Made by a program: the position numbers and the translations under genes. A stretch of 64,000 nucleotides of DNA from Lumbricus terrestris (lineage: Eukaryota > Annelida > Clitellata > Crassiclitellata > Lumbricidae): contig OX457039.1 in the NCBI GenBank assembly GCA_949752735.1, forward strand, positions 50,798,806 to 50,862,805, written 5' to 3'. The number at the start of each line of letters is the position of its first letter. Within the stretch, counting starts at the first letter, position 1. Below the pieces are notes generated by a model. That model did not search any database. It was given only the letters and a program-made list of their open reading frames with translations, and was not told where the DNA came from. Shown in pieces: positions 12,656 through 26,069 of this stretch.

Positions 12656-13088
12656 CCCAAATCATGAATTATACTAGGGAGTCTAGGCATATATCTTATA
12701 CACGTTACAAATATAAACTGGATGCAGAATTGCTTATAATCATAATAAACATATATTATTATATAGGCCTATGAGCGACTAACAATAGAACTGACTTCAT
12801 TCTGGATTTGTTTCAAACGGTGTAATTCAAATAAGATTTCACATGTCATTGTTCCACTCTCTGTAATGCTGTCACGATCTAAAAGTGATGGCTAAAAACA
12901 GGCTGCATGCCGAATTAGCAATCAAAAACATCTAGTGCATAAAAAATTTATATATGCCAAATGAGGATCTTTCTATTGTTTATTCCAATCTGCAAAAAAT
13001 GTAAAGAGGATCTTTATATTGTTTATGCCAATCTGCAAATAATGTAAAAAAATACGCCGCTAGATCTATTGTGCTTTTCATCATCCAA

Positions 13089-13225
13089 CCAGGGCATGGT
13101 GGTGCATGCATGGTATTTGCAGTTTAACGTCACTGTGTGGTAACAAAGACCATTAGCGACGCCCTCCTCCTTTATCCAGGCTTGGGAATGGCACTGGCAG
13201 AGTGCAACCAGTGGCTACTAGGGCA
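13089..13225. repeat. Unclassified dispersed repeat U, copy 1
   Basis: Core words TTTGCAGTTTAACGTCACTG, GGTAACAAAGACCATTAGCG, ACGCCCTCCTCC, GGCACTGGCAGAGTGCAACC. The same order recurs at 31848-31945 and 46960-47065 (opposite orientation) and in part at 17995-18050 and 47690-47750. Class unknown. Confidence 0.75.
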
Positions 13226-13246
13226 TGCAGACGGAACGCTGCCTTT

Positions 13247-13336
13247 AAATGACTGCAATTGCACTAACGACTAAACAACTAAATGACTGCAATTGCACTA
13301 ACGACTAAACAACTAAATGACTGCAATTGCACTAAC
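13247..13336. repeat. 34-bp minisatellite, 2.7 units
   Basis: AAATGACTGCAATTGCACTA followed by ACGACTAAACAACT repeats with no visible change at 13247, 13281 and 13315. Adjoins dispersed repeat U. Confidence 0.93.
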
Positions 13337-13771
13337 ACTGATCTCAATGTAAATAAGTTGGCAAAACCCAACTAGAAACTAAAGGTGAGCACTTAGTAGA
13401 GACTACACTGTTTAACAGACGGTAAGTAGGTCTAAGCGTATATCATGTAGTAAATATATCTATGGATGCTTGTACCATATCGACCTATACGCTTCACGTT
13501 CAGCGGTATGCAAGTGATGCGCTTGAGATAAAAGTTATGACCGAGACGCGGCACAACATTCATCGAGCAAGGCATCCATCGCTTTGCAGTCGATACTCAG
13601 CGTGTACTTTACAGGTTTACAACCTATGTCGGGTGTGCCCTGTATGCCCACCGGAAAGACACTGTTACGTGGAGGCTGTTACGCGGTTCGACCGTCCCCC
13701 CTCCTCCTCCGACCGGAAAACGTCCATAAAGGAATTAATTAAGACGTCGATCACGTGACGTTTAGGACATC

Positions 13772-13808
13772 ATGTGTGTGTGTGTGCGTGTGTGTGTGTG
13801 TGTGTGCG

Positions 13809-13846
<38 letters not shown>
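13772..13846. repeat. GT microsatellite
   Basis: GT run with GC variants. Confidence 0.95.
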
Positions 13847-13847
<1 letters not shown>

Positions 13848-13969
13848 GTCGGGCGAAACTTGTGAGAAAGTCACGTCGTTCAGTCGGGCGATGATGAGTT
13901 CCATGAAACGGTCGTTAAGCGTCGTAGCTGCTCTCGTCGTCGTCCCATCGCAGGCAGTGCAGACCCCTC

Positions 13970-14208
13970 CCTGCCTCTGCCTCTGCCTCTGCCTCTGCCT
14001 CTGCCTCTCGATCTGCCTCTGCCTCTCGATCTGCCTCTGCCTCTGCCTCTGCCTCTGCCTCTGCCTCTCGATCTGCCTCTGCCTCTCGATCTGCCTCTGT
14101 CTCTGCCTCTGTCCCTGCCTCTGCCTCTACCTCTGTCTCTGCCTATGTCTCTGTCTCTGCCTCTGCCTCTGCCTCTGCCTCCGCCTCTGCCTCTGCCTCT
14201 ACCTCGGC
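13970..14208. repeat. GCCTCT hexamer array with a CGATCT higher-order pattern
   Basis: A (CTCTGC)n array in which a CTCTCGATCTGC variant is repeated in pairs, giving a higher-order repeat. Confidence 0.9.
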
Positions 14209-14544
14209 CGCCGTCGCCGCCTCTGGCCAGTCATGCGTTCGGTCACCGGTGGTGAATTTAATGGGTCAGTGGACATCAGACTTACGACGGCGACAAACTG
14301 TGGGAACTCCGATCTACATGTATAACATTGTATACTCGTCGTCAGTGAGAGAAAGGAGAGTAGGAGAGAAATAGAGACAGGCAGACAGATAGATGGACTG
14401 ACATAAACAGACAGACAGGCAGAGATTGAATGGGTTCGCAGAGTCCAGTGGCCCACGACTGGGAAAAGATGTCGAATGCGGAATCGGAAGTCAGTAGTTA
14501 ACGTGAGAAACCTTCGCCACTCAGCATATGGTTATTAGTTATTA

Positions 14545-14645
14545 CGTATGCATGGGTTGATGAGTGGGTGGACGAGTGGGTGGGTGGTGGACGAATGGGT
14601 GGGTGGACAAGTGGGTGGGTGGACGAGTGGGTGACTGGGTGGGTC
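14545..14645. repeat. GGGTGGGTGGACGAGT repeat
   Basis: Degenerate 12-16-bp G-rich units; could form G-quadruplexes on the + strand. Confidence 0.8.
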
Positions 14646-15660
14646 ACTGTTGCCTAATTGATTAGAGAGTTTGATGTGCAGCGCGGAGAGAGAGTGGACT
14701 GCTGGTTGACCTCTCCTCAGAGACGATTGCTTCTTTTTTTATTTGGTGGCCTCTGAGGATCCTCAATTGACAATAATTATTGATTGATTATTTATTATTG
14801 ATGATGATAATAAGTCATAATCATAATAGTAAGATAATAATAATGGCTGGGGGAACCACGGGAAACAACGTTTTCGTTCCAACGTATCTTACTGATGATT
14901 GTGCATCGCTGTATTGATGTTGCTTTATAGGAGCAATTCTCGCAGACCAGGAAGCAGAAGATGAATCGGGTCTTTCAGGTTTTTTACTTCTGCTATAGAT
15001 AATATTGAAGTCCCTGAGAGATCCTGTCTACCTCGGGGTATTTGGAAAACATAATGAAAATAGTAATAAATAACAGCAACAACAGATATTTGACGAGTAA
15101 TTATCCCTTCTAGACGTTCATTTTATCATTGCCATAGGCTTAGACTTAGAGGGTGCTTTGAGGAGTAAACATAGCTACTTCAAGGCAAAGAAATTAGAGT
15201 AATCATAATTGTTATTGTAATAGTAATAAATTGAAGTAATTTATGGGCATAATAAATGTCATGTCGTGGGCTAGTTCAATATGCGTAGACCTATGGGTTA
15301 AAAAATTTAGGAAGCAGGACATTGTTCTAAGACAGAGAAAGGTTGCATAGGGCTTTGCATAGGCCTGTACCTTTCTATAAAGATAAGGTTGCCGCCACCG
15401 CCTTCGCATTCGCCTTAGCCTTAGCTCTCAGTTCGTGCGTGCATTCGTACGTCGGGAGTTAATGCTCGGAAGAGAGAGAGAGAGAGCGTGGGTAATAAAG
15501 AAACTCCTCCTCGACCATGCAGTAACGACGGTGAAACTTCTGGCCCCCGAATGTAATGACTCTATTCTGAGTATAGGGTATACTTCCTGTATATACTACG
15601 CTCATGAGGTGGTTTACAGGCGTGCGGTATGCGAAGGCTATGAGGGGGAGAGAAGGGGTC
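14646..15660. other. Anonymous DNA, no gene seen
   Basis: AT-rich. GATTGATT words near 14780 could be an old LINE tail. Nothing else supported. Confidence 0.4.
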
Positions 15661-15667
15661 AGAAACG

Positions 15668-15669
15668 AC

Positions 15670-15764
<95 letters not shown>
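15668..15764. repeat. GAT triplet array
   Basis: About 32 units; Asp/His/Ile homopolymer frames are artefacts. Confidence 0.95.
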
Positions 15765-15766
<2 letters not shown>

Positions 15767-15879
15767 ATGGTCTGGCGTCTGTCGTAAATATGAAAGGCCT
15801 GCAGCCCAACAGACAGACAGACAGAGAGACGTGCAGACAAACGGCAACAGCAGAGCAGATGGAATACATATCGGGCTCC

Positions 15880-16340
15880 GCCGCCGCCACCGCCACCACC
15901 GCTTGCTGCCTCCGCCACCGCCTCCTCCGCCTCCTCCGCCGCCGGCGAAAGGAGAGGATGGAAGTGCACGCATACACCCACGGCGAACGGACGAATGCAC
16001 CGCCGTCGACATAACGAGAGTTTCGACGGGCAATGAAGGAGAAAGTACGACGATGTTCACCCGCCGTTCCAGACACTTTCTGTATCGGATGACAACAATT
16101 AAGTCGCTTCTGCGTCGCCGAAGATGATCGATTCAGGAGGTAGCAGCAGCAGCAGCGGCGGGGTCGTCCTCGTCGGCGGTGGTGGCGGTGGCTGCTGCAG
16201 CTGGTAACCATCTTCGTCGAAAGCCGACTTACATCATCGGAGTCGGGCGTCGGCGGCGGTTCCTCCGTTGTTGGTCTTATATAGCAGGGAACTCATGCGG
16301 CGGAGTGAACGCACGACGAGTCCCGGAACCAGTCTCTCTC
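15880..16340. other. CpG-rich, CCG/CAG-rich segment, possible exon or promoter area
   Basis: Contrasts with its AT-rich surroundings: CCGCC, CGTCG, CAGCAG and GGCGGTGG runs at 15880-15950 and 16140-16260. Several overlapping frames stay open because of the composition. No motif or credible start was recognised; a 5' untranslated exon or CpG island is possible. Confidence 0.3.
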
Positions 16341-17400
16341 TGACCACATATTATTATGGAGCATCATTCGTACCGTATAATATGCGCGGATTAAGCGATC
16401 ACACGTCTATGGTCTATAGTCTACAAACAGGTAGGAAGAAGGATTGAATTTGGAGCCACGAGTTCTTTTACCTTGTTGGATTTTTGAGGGAAGCTTGAAT
16501 TGGATTTGGACTTTTGGTATTTAACGAATCGTCTGCACTCTGCAGCAAACGGAGAATTCGTCGATCGTTGGCAACTTGCCATTGAGAAACTGCAGGTTAG
16601 ATCCAATGCGTATTTAAATACCTCGCTGCAGGTGGTTGTCTTATAATGAGAGGAATTTACATGTTTTTTTTTCATCGTATACCTGCCTGCTCTTCGTTGG
16701 TGTGTATATATATGCTATACATGCTTTAGGGCCTACGTGTATTTCTTGGATTTGACAGATCATTTGCTTTGCGTTATTTGTATATAGTAGCTTCGGAGGT
16801 GCTTCACCATGGCTATTAGTTAGCCCTATATATTATGGAAACTTGAAATGTTCTTTAATGCCGAGACAAACCCTCACATATTCGGTTTCTGTTGGTGTTT
16901 TCTGAAAGTCGATTTCAGGTATTTATAATGCTATACATGCATAACGAGAAAGTCCTGGTTACAGCCTATAATCAGTGTGTTATCAATACTAGAAGCAGTT
17001 AGCTGTGATTTAGTCGCAATAATCCACCACGTGATCTTTAGCTGATAGACAGGTATACTGGAAAAATAGCCTATAACGTTGGATGGTTGTAAAACAGAAG
17101 TGGAAGAGCAAAAAACACGTTTTTTAAGGCCTTCAAATTTAAAAAAGCAGGAATAATTATAGGGTGATTTCGGCTGCTAAAGTCAAATACCAGCATTTGA
17201 AGCAAACTTCACCTGATCTCTTTGTCGACTCAAATGGCCTGGAATTTCCTTGGATGCATGTCACAGTCCAAGTCCAGCATTACTGACGTGCGTTGTCTGC
17301 GTAAAAGTGTGAAACACGACACAGTGCCGAGCAATCATCGCACGAACTTTTATTCAAATTGTGTATTTAGTTGATGCATATATCAGCTTTGGTTGCAACT
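16341..17400. other. Anonymous DNA, no gene seen
   Basis: Single-copy-looking sequence; short open frames only. Confidence 0.4.
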
Positions 17401-17405
17401 CAATT

Positions 17406-17543
<138 letters not shown>

Positions 17544-17994
17544 GTAGGCTATTTATCGAATACCTGGGAGAAAGCAGGATGCTCAAAATTTCTCTAATTA
17601 GGTATGTCGATAGTTCAGAACAAATTTTCGTGGGCTCATGATGGCTCTGAACCTCCCGGACGAAGTCTGTGACTCATCTACAAGACAATTCTTAATGGCA
17701 AGTGTATTATTTCATGACTGAAACTCAGAAACTTTAAGTCTGGCGCCATCAGTTTACCTAAAATCCTGATGAAGTGATTTGTTTGAAAGAAACCAATTGT
17801 CAGATAAGTAAAAGGAAACGTGAAGTGCATTAAGCCTGCAAGCCCTACATGAGCAGACTAAAAAATGCGGGCGCTGTTCATGTTAATAAAATACATTCCG
17901 CACACATAATGTTGATTTGTAATACAAAATGACAAGAAAGTGCGTGCAGTTTTTATTTGTATATATGTTATTAGTGCAGTTTTCATCGTTAAGA

Positions 17995-18050
17995 GGATTG
18001 GCGACGCCCTCCTTTTTTGCGCAGGCCTGAGACTGGCAACGCCCAAACAG
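17995..18050. repeat. Dispersed repeat U, partial copy
   Basis: Shares GGCGACGCCCTCC and GGCCTGAGACTGGCA with copy 1; the rest has diverged. Confidence 0.55.
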
Positions 18051-19900
18051 ACAGCGTAGGAGCCAATTACATGTATAAGTGGGTCGTTCGATCGTGAACT
18101 ACATGTACCTCTGTGGGATTCCGTAGGCCTAATGCCCATCGTCCCATGCACGAGCCCCCTGCATTGTCTTTAACAGGACTTCATAAATATTATTTATCTC
18201 AAACAGATTCTTCATCATGAATCTAGAAAGCAACAGTACTGTCGTGAATGGAATTTGTGTCATTCTTTGCACTTGATCGGATGTATTCGAGATAAGCAGA
18301 GGTACTGAAAGAGAGGGTGTCTATTAGAGGTGGTCGTTGGGCCTTTGCTCTAGTTATCTTGAAGGAAATCAGGCTTAATATCCATGATCGAGTCACGTGC
18401 TTCATGCTTGTGGAGTCTGTGAATCGCCGGATATGCTGGCGGTTGACTCCAGGTTCAGGTGTAGCACCAAGAAGTAATTGACGAGGCCAAGAACGCTGAT
18501 AAGAGAGGGTTGCAGCACCAGCTGCATGCTGTGTGTGTTGGCTGCTGCACAGTGGCACCGCGTTCCGACCAATCACATTGAGTTCACTATACTCTGCTGC
18601 TTAGTCGTGAATTACTGAGGCCCTTCGGTGGCCCCAAATGCTCTCGAGTGTCGCCATTGACTTCGCGTAGTCACAAGTGGCCCTCCTCGCGGCGCGCAGT
18701 TATTTACTGTGCTTGCTTCTTGAAGTCTATCCAGTAATGAGGGCAAGGAAAAAGTCGCGCGATATTCGGCTGCACTGCGTCTATTAGAGACAAAATGGAC
18801 TATCATAGACTAAATGTTTACTGAAACACTTGAAAACCATGCTTTGCTATTATGTCTTGTTGAATTTTATGTTCTACTTCTAAGAAAAGGGTCGTCTATT
18901 ATATAATAGACCTAACCTGTCTCTCTTTCTTGTTCTTCCATCTATTCTTGTCTATGCTAATGCTCTAAAGACTTTTTGGTGCGCTGCTTTATGCTGTCGA
19001 GATTTAGTTTGTGGCTCGGTCTACTTCTGTTGCTAGCATAGGCTATGGTTTGACGTCATCAGACAAAGCCTACGGCAGCTTCTGATTCCTATGAGAGTTT
19101 GACTTTGGAAAGCTTTCGGATTGCTTCCGCATTTCTGAAAATTATCTATTTCCTTGAAATTTTTCCAATAAACGCTAATTATCATAGTTGCAAAAAAATT
19201 AAGCAGAATTTAAGTTTTTTATTTATCGTCACGATTCCCCTGTTTTTAGGCCTATTAAATTTTTCTAACCTTGTCCATCTGACCTTATTTATTTATTTAC
19301 TGTCCATAATTAATTTAGCCTATTGTTATCGTCTTAAATTCCTGGCTTTGTGTCCATACGCTCAAGGATTCAGCCATAATTAGCTTACGTCACTGTTTAA
19401 ACGCTTATTATAGCCTAAATAGCGCAGTACAAGAAAATTTATTCGATGACAAGTTCCTAAACAAGTATAAAATTTAAATAGGCTCTATACAATACATTTT
19501 TTTTATTTAATAGCTTGCACTTTATAGGCTACTTACGAAGCTTAGTTTCGATTGTCAATGTTTAGGTCATCGTGGACTACGTGGAATTAAGCCAACGTTT
19601 GCAATTTAAATTTCAAAATATATTATTAATTTGTATATCTCAATTTCTTATTAAATCAAAGTAATAAGAAATAGAATAATGAGCCTATTTAGTGTTTAGC
19701 CTACTATTAAGGTTATGCTATTTGCTGATTAAACTTGGATATTTGGATTTGAAAGGTTTTATTTCAATATTCAGTAGGCTACAAAATGTAGCAAAGTCAA
19801 ATTATTTTTGTTTTTCAGTTTTGTTGTCGTTTTTTCACTTTCATTTTTTATTTTTGAGAAAATCGAAAGTTCCCGTTTTCTACTTGATCTTTGTCGTTTC
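18051..19900. other. Anonymous DNA; a 117-codon minus-strand frame of unknown nature
   Basis: A minus-strand open frame at 18223-18576 is not low complexity (contains RQLLLGATPEPGVNRQHIRR) but matches no family I know. The remainder is AT-rich without genes. Confidence 0.25.
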
Positions 19901-19912
19901 TAACACCTAGGC

Positions 19913-20784
19913 CAGGGGTCTCAAACTCAAGTCATCATGTGGGCCACATTTGGTAATTTACAATGGCTGGCGGGCCGCAGCATACAAATATGTCATGCAC
20001 GTGCAACAATAAAGAAATTAGCCCATAGTATATCATTAGGCCGTACAGCATACACGATAATGGTATAATCCTGTAAAATTTACATAATATTATATTTTCA
20101 GTGTAACTATAATAAATTATTGTAGTGCTACATGCCAGTGCCACAATGATATGAAGTGCATCGAAGTCACATTTAGTAAGAGTTTACGGTATACCAAGGT
20201 ATTTATAAGTATAGTCTCAGAGGTAGGCTATTGCACAAGTGTGATCAACTACGAGAGCAATGGCCTAATGTTTGGTCTTATCTTCTGAGATGCGACCAAT
20301 CGGAGTAGGCCCTTGCATCTTACAAATATTCACCTGTAGGCTACCTGTATACGGCGTGCCCTTCTTTGAAATTTATAATTCTTTGTTAATGAAAACTGCT
20401 CACATAATTGTGTAGGTACTGCCAAACATTGTCACTATGCGTGCGCGCAGATTTGAGAATTCGTCTTGTGGTAGAAATGTGCGGATTTCCGGAATAACAC
20501 CAGTTACTTCGTTGTAGCCTATAAGATACTTCTTGTGCAACACGATATCCATGCATTGAAGGTCCACTAACTACCTCCCAATATCTGCTGCTGCAGATTC
20601 AATGTCCACAGCAAAAGGAGTAGAAACTAGTTTGAACTCTGCTTCTAATCGCAAAAGAACTGCAAAATCGGTTTTTAAATGAATTCTTTCCTTACAAGAC
20701 CAAAATCCGGGTGGCTGTCGCGGGCCGCATTTATCGGGTCCGCGGGCCGCATGCGGCCCGCGTGCCGCGTGTTTGAGACCCCTG
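19913..20784. mobile_element. hAT element (872 bp), degenerate
   Basis: Ends CAGGGGTCTCAAAC and GTTTGAGACCCCTG, perfect over 14 bp, flanked by 8-bp direct repeats ACCTAGGC and ATCTAGGC (7 of 8). Just inside each end are GGGCCGC-type CG-rich subterminal blocks. The middle has weak minus-strand coding-like sequence at about 20360-20680 that I take as transposase remnant, with low certainty. Confidence 0.87.
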
Positions 20785-20792
20785 ATCTAGGC

Positions 20793-21299
20793 TATCACTC
20801 TTATAGGATGAATACCATTGCTAACTGGGCTAAATATATTATTCAAGAGATCAAGGATTGAATTTACTGATACCAACAGTTACATAGATATAATTATGTA
20901 TAATTTTTTTTATTTAACTTCCGATGCTGTGCAATATGTGCATGTTGTTTACAGACATGGATTGTTTTGGATAAAGTAGGCTTTGGTTGTCTAAACAGAG
21001 TCAAGACTCAAGAGTCGTAGACTGGCAATTCGTGGATGTTGTGTTAAGCTATTTGGGATTTTAAGCAGAAACTCAGCACCTTTCTTATAGAAGGCACACA
21101 ATAAGAGTGAAGCACTGTTCGTTCGATGTATGTACTGCAGCAGGTCTCTGTTCGGTAGTTAAGTTTTTTGTTCTTTTTTCATGATTGCTTGTGACTCAGC
21201 AGCGCTGAGCTTTTCAGTTTCAATTTATTTTGTTGTATTTTTTCTTCCGTTTTTTTTCTAGCATAGATTGCTTAATTATTTTGTCACTTTTGTCATTCA
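20793..21299. other. Anonymous DNA, no gene seen
   Basis: AT-rich sequence between a hAT element and a LINE tail; perhaps more of the LINE. Confidence 0.35.
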
Positions 21300-21497
21300 C
21301 TATGTTGATTTTGCAAAGATTTCGTCATGGCCACCTCACATCGTCAACTCAATACATTAATTGGTGTCCCTAGGTAGCGGGATAATTTTATCCCTTTAGG
21401 GCCTCCCCTTTTTGTAACCAATAAACAAGATGTGTTAACCTGTTATGCATACTTTGGTTGCAAAATAAAAATATTTGATTGATTGATTGATTGAGCA
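21300..21497 (+). mobile_element. LINE 3' end (type A) with TTGA tail
   Basis: Shares AGCGGGAT, TTAGGGCCTCCCCTT and TAACCA with 8130-8185 and ends in a TTGATTGATTGA repeat, the usual tail of some non-LTR elements. No coding sequence remains. Confidence 0.55.
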
Positions 21498-24249
21498 GTG
21501 AGAAACTCTAGGAAGGACGTCCTGATTAAATTGTGTAGTTTCTTTGGTGTATTATATAGTTCTACACCTTGGCAATTCGATGACATTTTGCCAGAGCAAA
21601 ACTATATATAGTGAGTTGTAAGAGAAATATCATTGCAACATGACCCCTGCTCACCTCACATCATATTTCATATGAGCAACAGCCAGGGTCATCTTTTGAG
21701 TAAGTGATGTTTACTGATACAAGTATCGTCGTAGTCTATTGGCTGTCTGTTGTATATAGATGTTTCTAAAGTCTAAGTTACATAACATCGCAGTACAAGG
21801 CACTATACATCGCATTATATCACAATAAGCATAATATTATCTGTTGAAAGTGATTCGTTCCCCGAATGAAATGTTGGCTGACAGTCGAGATTAGACTTAA
21901 ACGATTTGCGATGATCGAAGGCCTATAAGTCAGCCAATCATCACCAATTGACCTACAAGAAGACAAGGTCAATTATGTATGAAATCAGTTCTCGAATGAA
22001 TTATGCAGTGAATTATAAGCAGCATCTGTCGTGGTAATTCACGTCTTTGCCTCATGTTGAGCTCCAGCTAAACAACATTGTCGGCGTCTATACGATATAG
22101 CCTACTCTTTAATTAATCACAGTTCTGCGTCACATTGAATGCGGTATTCTAACTTAGATACTTATCAAGTACAAATTTAGTTCTTCAATCGAACTATCTC
22201 TCATATACTGCAGCACAGCCTTAGAATCTTCCTATATGAAACTTCACAACTTTGATGTTCTTCCATCATTACTGTCAATGAACTTTCTCCTGCCTCAAGC
22301 TCCTATACTCATAACCCTCGGGTTTTCCACTAAACCCTGAAGTCTCATCTCTTCAAAAACTCCTGCCCCGACTCATCTGATACTCCGCCTTTCCAATCTC
22401 GCCATAAAGGACCCCACTTAGCAGCTACACCGTTCGTCCTCTTTTGACCTGGACCCCTCGAAATGGACTCGAAGTCTCGGACCTACTTTCGATCCTTTAG
22501 ACTCGACACTAAGAGACATCATTGAGGGAAGAATGGAAGGGAAAAAGATGCGGGGTAGAGCAAGAACAATGTTGCTGGACTGGATGCTGACAGAGGATGG
22601 ATACAGTGAACTTAAAAGAAAGGCACAGAACAGAGAAGAGTGGCGTCATTGGACATACGAACCTGCCTGAGGGCAGAGAACGTCAAGAAGAAGACTCGAC
22701 ACAGAAGTCTTGAATAAACCGTTGCTCTACTAACCCCTTTCAAGTTTTGCTTTATAAATTTGACTTTACCACATTAGGAGTATATGCGATTCCCACCTCT
22801 AAATCGAAGGGCGTTATATATCCTTATCAACGTTTCGCATTGACATGTAGTTTTCTTTGTGTAAGCTTACTCTATGTAGGACTACACGTGAAGACAATCA
22901 AGTGCATGATATGGGCCTAGCAGAAATAAACAGACACTTAGTAAGAGTGACAAAGAATGGGACAGAAAAAGAAAAATACTTGAAGATGATGGTAAATTCT
23001 GAATGTATACGATAGTATCATGGTCTTGTTTATTTTCTACGCCTATATTATAATACTCGAACATGTATGAGTCCAATTGATAAGAACGATAGAACATAAT
23101 GGCAGAACAAATGAGAACGATGGAAACACAATGGCAGGACAAATGAGCCGACGAAAGATGGAGGTGAGGCGAAAGAGCCGAGTAAGAGTCAACGGTTATC
23201 TGCCAGAATTAATAAGACTATCGTAACACGCTTTACCAGCCGGAGCCTGGTTACAGATCGGGCGATTCCTATATAAATCATTTGCTTCATGTGAGTTATG
23301 CCACTGATTTATTAGTCTAAACCGTGTAACGCCGAACAGGAATGGTCTTAGAAGTACGAATAACAAAGTTGAAAAAGCGATAGATAGAAAGAGGGATAGA
23401 GAAGGTTGGGAGGCGGGAAGGGTAGAAATGCTGGAATGGAGAGATGGAGCTGAAGAGAAGATGGGGGGGGGGAAATACATCTCTGCGGGGAAGAAGAAGA
23501 CGAAAATAGAAGGAAGTGGCCTACAACTGAATATGACAAGGATATAGAAGGGGAGGAGGAAGGCAGACAGGGACACACGATCTAAGTGTAGGTAGTCAGA
23601 CATTCAGACAAGTAGGCTATTGGCGAGTGACAGGTAATAGCTGTCGCTGAACAATACAGACATAGAAATTGGATGTACTTGAGAGAAAGACATGCAGGCA
23701 GATAAACAAAGATGAAACACATGAAGACTCCATGAGTAAGGGTATAATATCATAATATTATAAGAAGATGGGAGATGATACTATATGAGATGCTGAGGCA
23801 CTATGACCATATAGACAGACAGATAGACTGACCGATAGACAGAATGATAGATAGACAAACCGATGTAGACATATATATAGACAGACAGACAAATTAGACA
23901 GGCAGATAGACAGACAAATAGACAGACAGACTGGTAGACAGAAAGATAGACAAAATACACTGATGATGGAGGTGATATTAAGAGTAACCGAGGCACTAAG
24001 ATAGGAGACATTTTTAGAGAGACCGATAGACCAACTGAAGATGGCAAGAAGATGACAGACAGATATACCGACAGATATACAGACAGATATACCGACAGAT
24101 GTACCGACAGATATACAGGCAGTTACACACAGATAGGGCCTAGTCAAAGTATAAACTGATGACGGTCGACAGATAAAATACCGTGAGATCGAGCGAGTTA
24201 AATATAGAATGTATTGAGAAGATGATGGGAGAAAACAAACGACCGATTT
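21498..24249. other. Mostly anonymous DNA
   Basis: Apart from the LINE fragment at 22499-22670 only low-complexity purine tracts (23350-23580) and GACA/GATA repeats (23810-24120) are seen. Confidence 0.4.
22499..22670 (+). pseudogene. LINE reverse transcriptase C-terminal fragment (type B)
   Basis: Reads [20 protein letters not shown], then [20 protein letters not shown], then REEWRHW before a stop at 22668. This is the characteristic C-terminal tail of RTE/L1-like non-LTR polyproteins. Only the end is present, as in 5'-truncated insertions. Confidence 0.8.
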
Positions 24250-24615
24250 AAGAATGAAGAAGAAGAAGAAGAAGAAGACGAAGAACGATTTAAGAATGAA
24301 GAAGAAGAAGAAAATGAAGAACTATCTAAGAATGAAGAAGAAGACGAGGAACGATTTAAGAACGAAGAAGAAGAAAATGAAGAACGATTTAAGAATGAAG
24401 AATAGCAAAATGAAGAACGATTTAAGAATGAAGAAAAAGAAAATGAAGAGCAAAAATTTAAGAATGAAGAAGAAGACGAAGAACGATTTAAGAATGAAGA
24501 AGAAAAAGAAAATGAAGAACGATTTAAGAATGATGAAGAATAAGACGTAGAATGATTTACAAATGAAGAAGAAGAAAATGAAGAACGATTTAAGAATGAA
24601 GAAGAAGAAGGAACG
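24250..24615. repeat. AACGATTTAAGAATGAAGAAG minisatellite
   Basis: About 11 irregular units (27-36 bp) of ACGATTTAAGAATGAAG plus a variable GAA run. On the + strand it reads as Lys/Met-rich (KMKNDLRM) frames, but stops occur and no gene is implied. Confidence 0.9.
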
Positions 24616-24722
24616 GGTGATAAGGTGTAACTTGCGATGCCTGTTTACAGACTCATAAATGAAAAATGCAGACACTGCAGTTTGTGTATACTATGCGTTT
24701 ATAAATGATCGTCTGACTGTCA

Positions 24723-24786
24723 CCATCCATCCATCCATCCATCCATCCATCCATCCATCCATCCATCCAACCATCCATCCATCCAC
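24723..24786. repeat. CCAT microsatellite
   Basis: (CCAT)n with one CCAA variant. Confidence 0.95.
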
Positions 24787-25489
24787 TGTTTTTGTCGGCT
24801 AATATCTCCGTCAATTCCAACAATCAAGCGTGTCCTGTGTTCTCTGAATTTATCCATCTCAGTTCAAAGAAACATTCATCGGTCCTATTATGTAACTTTT
24901 TCAGACCCGGCGGTGTATACTGTATACAGGCTGCAGTACAAAGGGTGATATTGATTCCCACTGCGCCAGGTTTTGCCGGTTACTTCACGTGACTTACATG
25001 TACTATGTATGATAGCAACCACTTGATGGGCGATGGCTGGTATATTATTCATGGCAGACAGACAACTATTTCGGTGAATGACTCCAACCGCCCCTGCTCA
25101 AGAGTCTACACACAAAGACCGTGGATGAAATTGATTGCAAAGTTCTCTGCGCGTATATGTCCGACACGGGTGAAGTGAGAATGAACTTCATAACAACCTG
25201 AGATTGTGCCACTTATTATCAGGTATACGTCGTTCTCTGTCATCTTCTGTCAGACTCTTTTCCGGTTCTTAATTCCTTAGTTCTGAGTCAGTCGTGATTT
25301 AACAAGACACGTTGCTCTATTCCTCTTAAGTGTATATTGCATCTCAAATAATTTAAGAGAATATGCGATTCATCTTCGTTACGCGGAATTCTGTGCATCT
25401 TTGTAACTGTATACATATTTCTGTTCGTAGCATCTGTCAGTTGCCCATTTAAGGTTAAGTTGATTTTGATTGATTAAATACTTTGTTGG

Positions 25490-25580
25490 AACGAAGTGGT
25501 GTATGGCGGTATATGCTCTGTGCCTTGTAACCGAAGGGTCGCAGGTTCGAATCTACCTCAAGCCACTGCGTAGCGCATTG
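25490..25580 (+). mobile_element. Possible second tRNA-derived SINE head
   Basis: GTGGTGTATGGCGG followed 35 bases later by CAGGTTCGAATCTACC resembles A and B boxes of a tRNA-type promoter. The body differs from the main SINE family. It is too poor in cloverleaf pairing to call a tRNA gene. Confidence 0.4.
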
Positions 25581-25687
25581 GAGAAGAAGCATCTCCTGAA
25601 TATCATGGTTAGTGAGGAAGTCAACGATATACCACCTCACTCATCAGAGCGGCTTAAAAGCTAAATGGACTTGCCATCGGGCACAGA

Positions 25688-25908
25688 ACTATCATCATCG
25701 TCATCATGCTCATCATCATCATCATCATCTCATCATCATCACCACCACCACCGCTACCATCATCATCATCATCATCAACGTCATCATCATCATTAACGTC
25801 ATCATCATCATAATCATCATCGTCATCGTCGTCGTCGTCATCATGATCATCATCATCATGATCATGATCATCATGATCATCATGATCATCATGATCATCA
25901 TGATCATG

Positions 25909-25940
<32 letters not shown>

Positions 25941-25980
25941 CATCATCGTCGTCATCATCATCATCATCATCATCATCATT
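25688..25980. repeat. CAT triplet array with ATGATC palindromic units
   Basis: Mixed CAT triplets; the middle (25850-25915) is a run of ATCATGATC words. Confidence 0.93.
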
Positions 25981-26069
25981 TCCCAAGTCTGTCTTTGTAA
26001 AATATAATACGGCTTTATGGCAGAGCTACAGAAACAACTAAATAATTTAGTTGTCACTTTGCACAGCAC

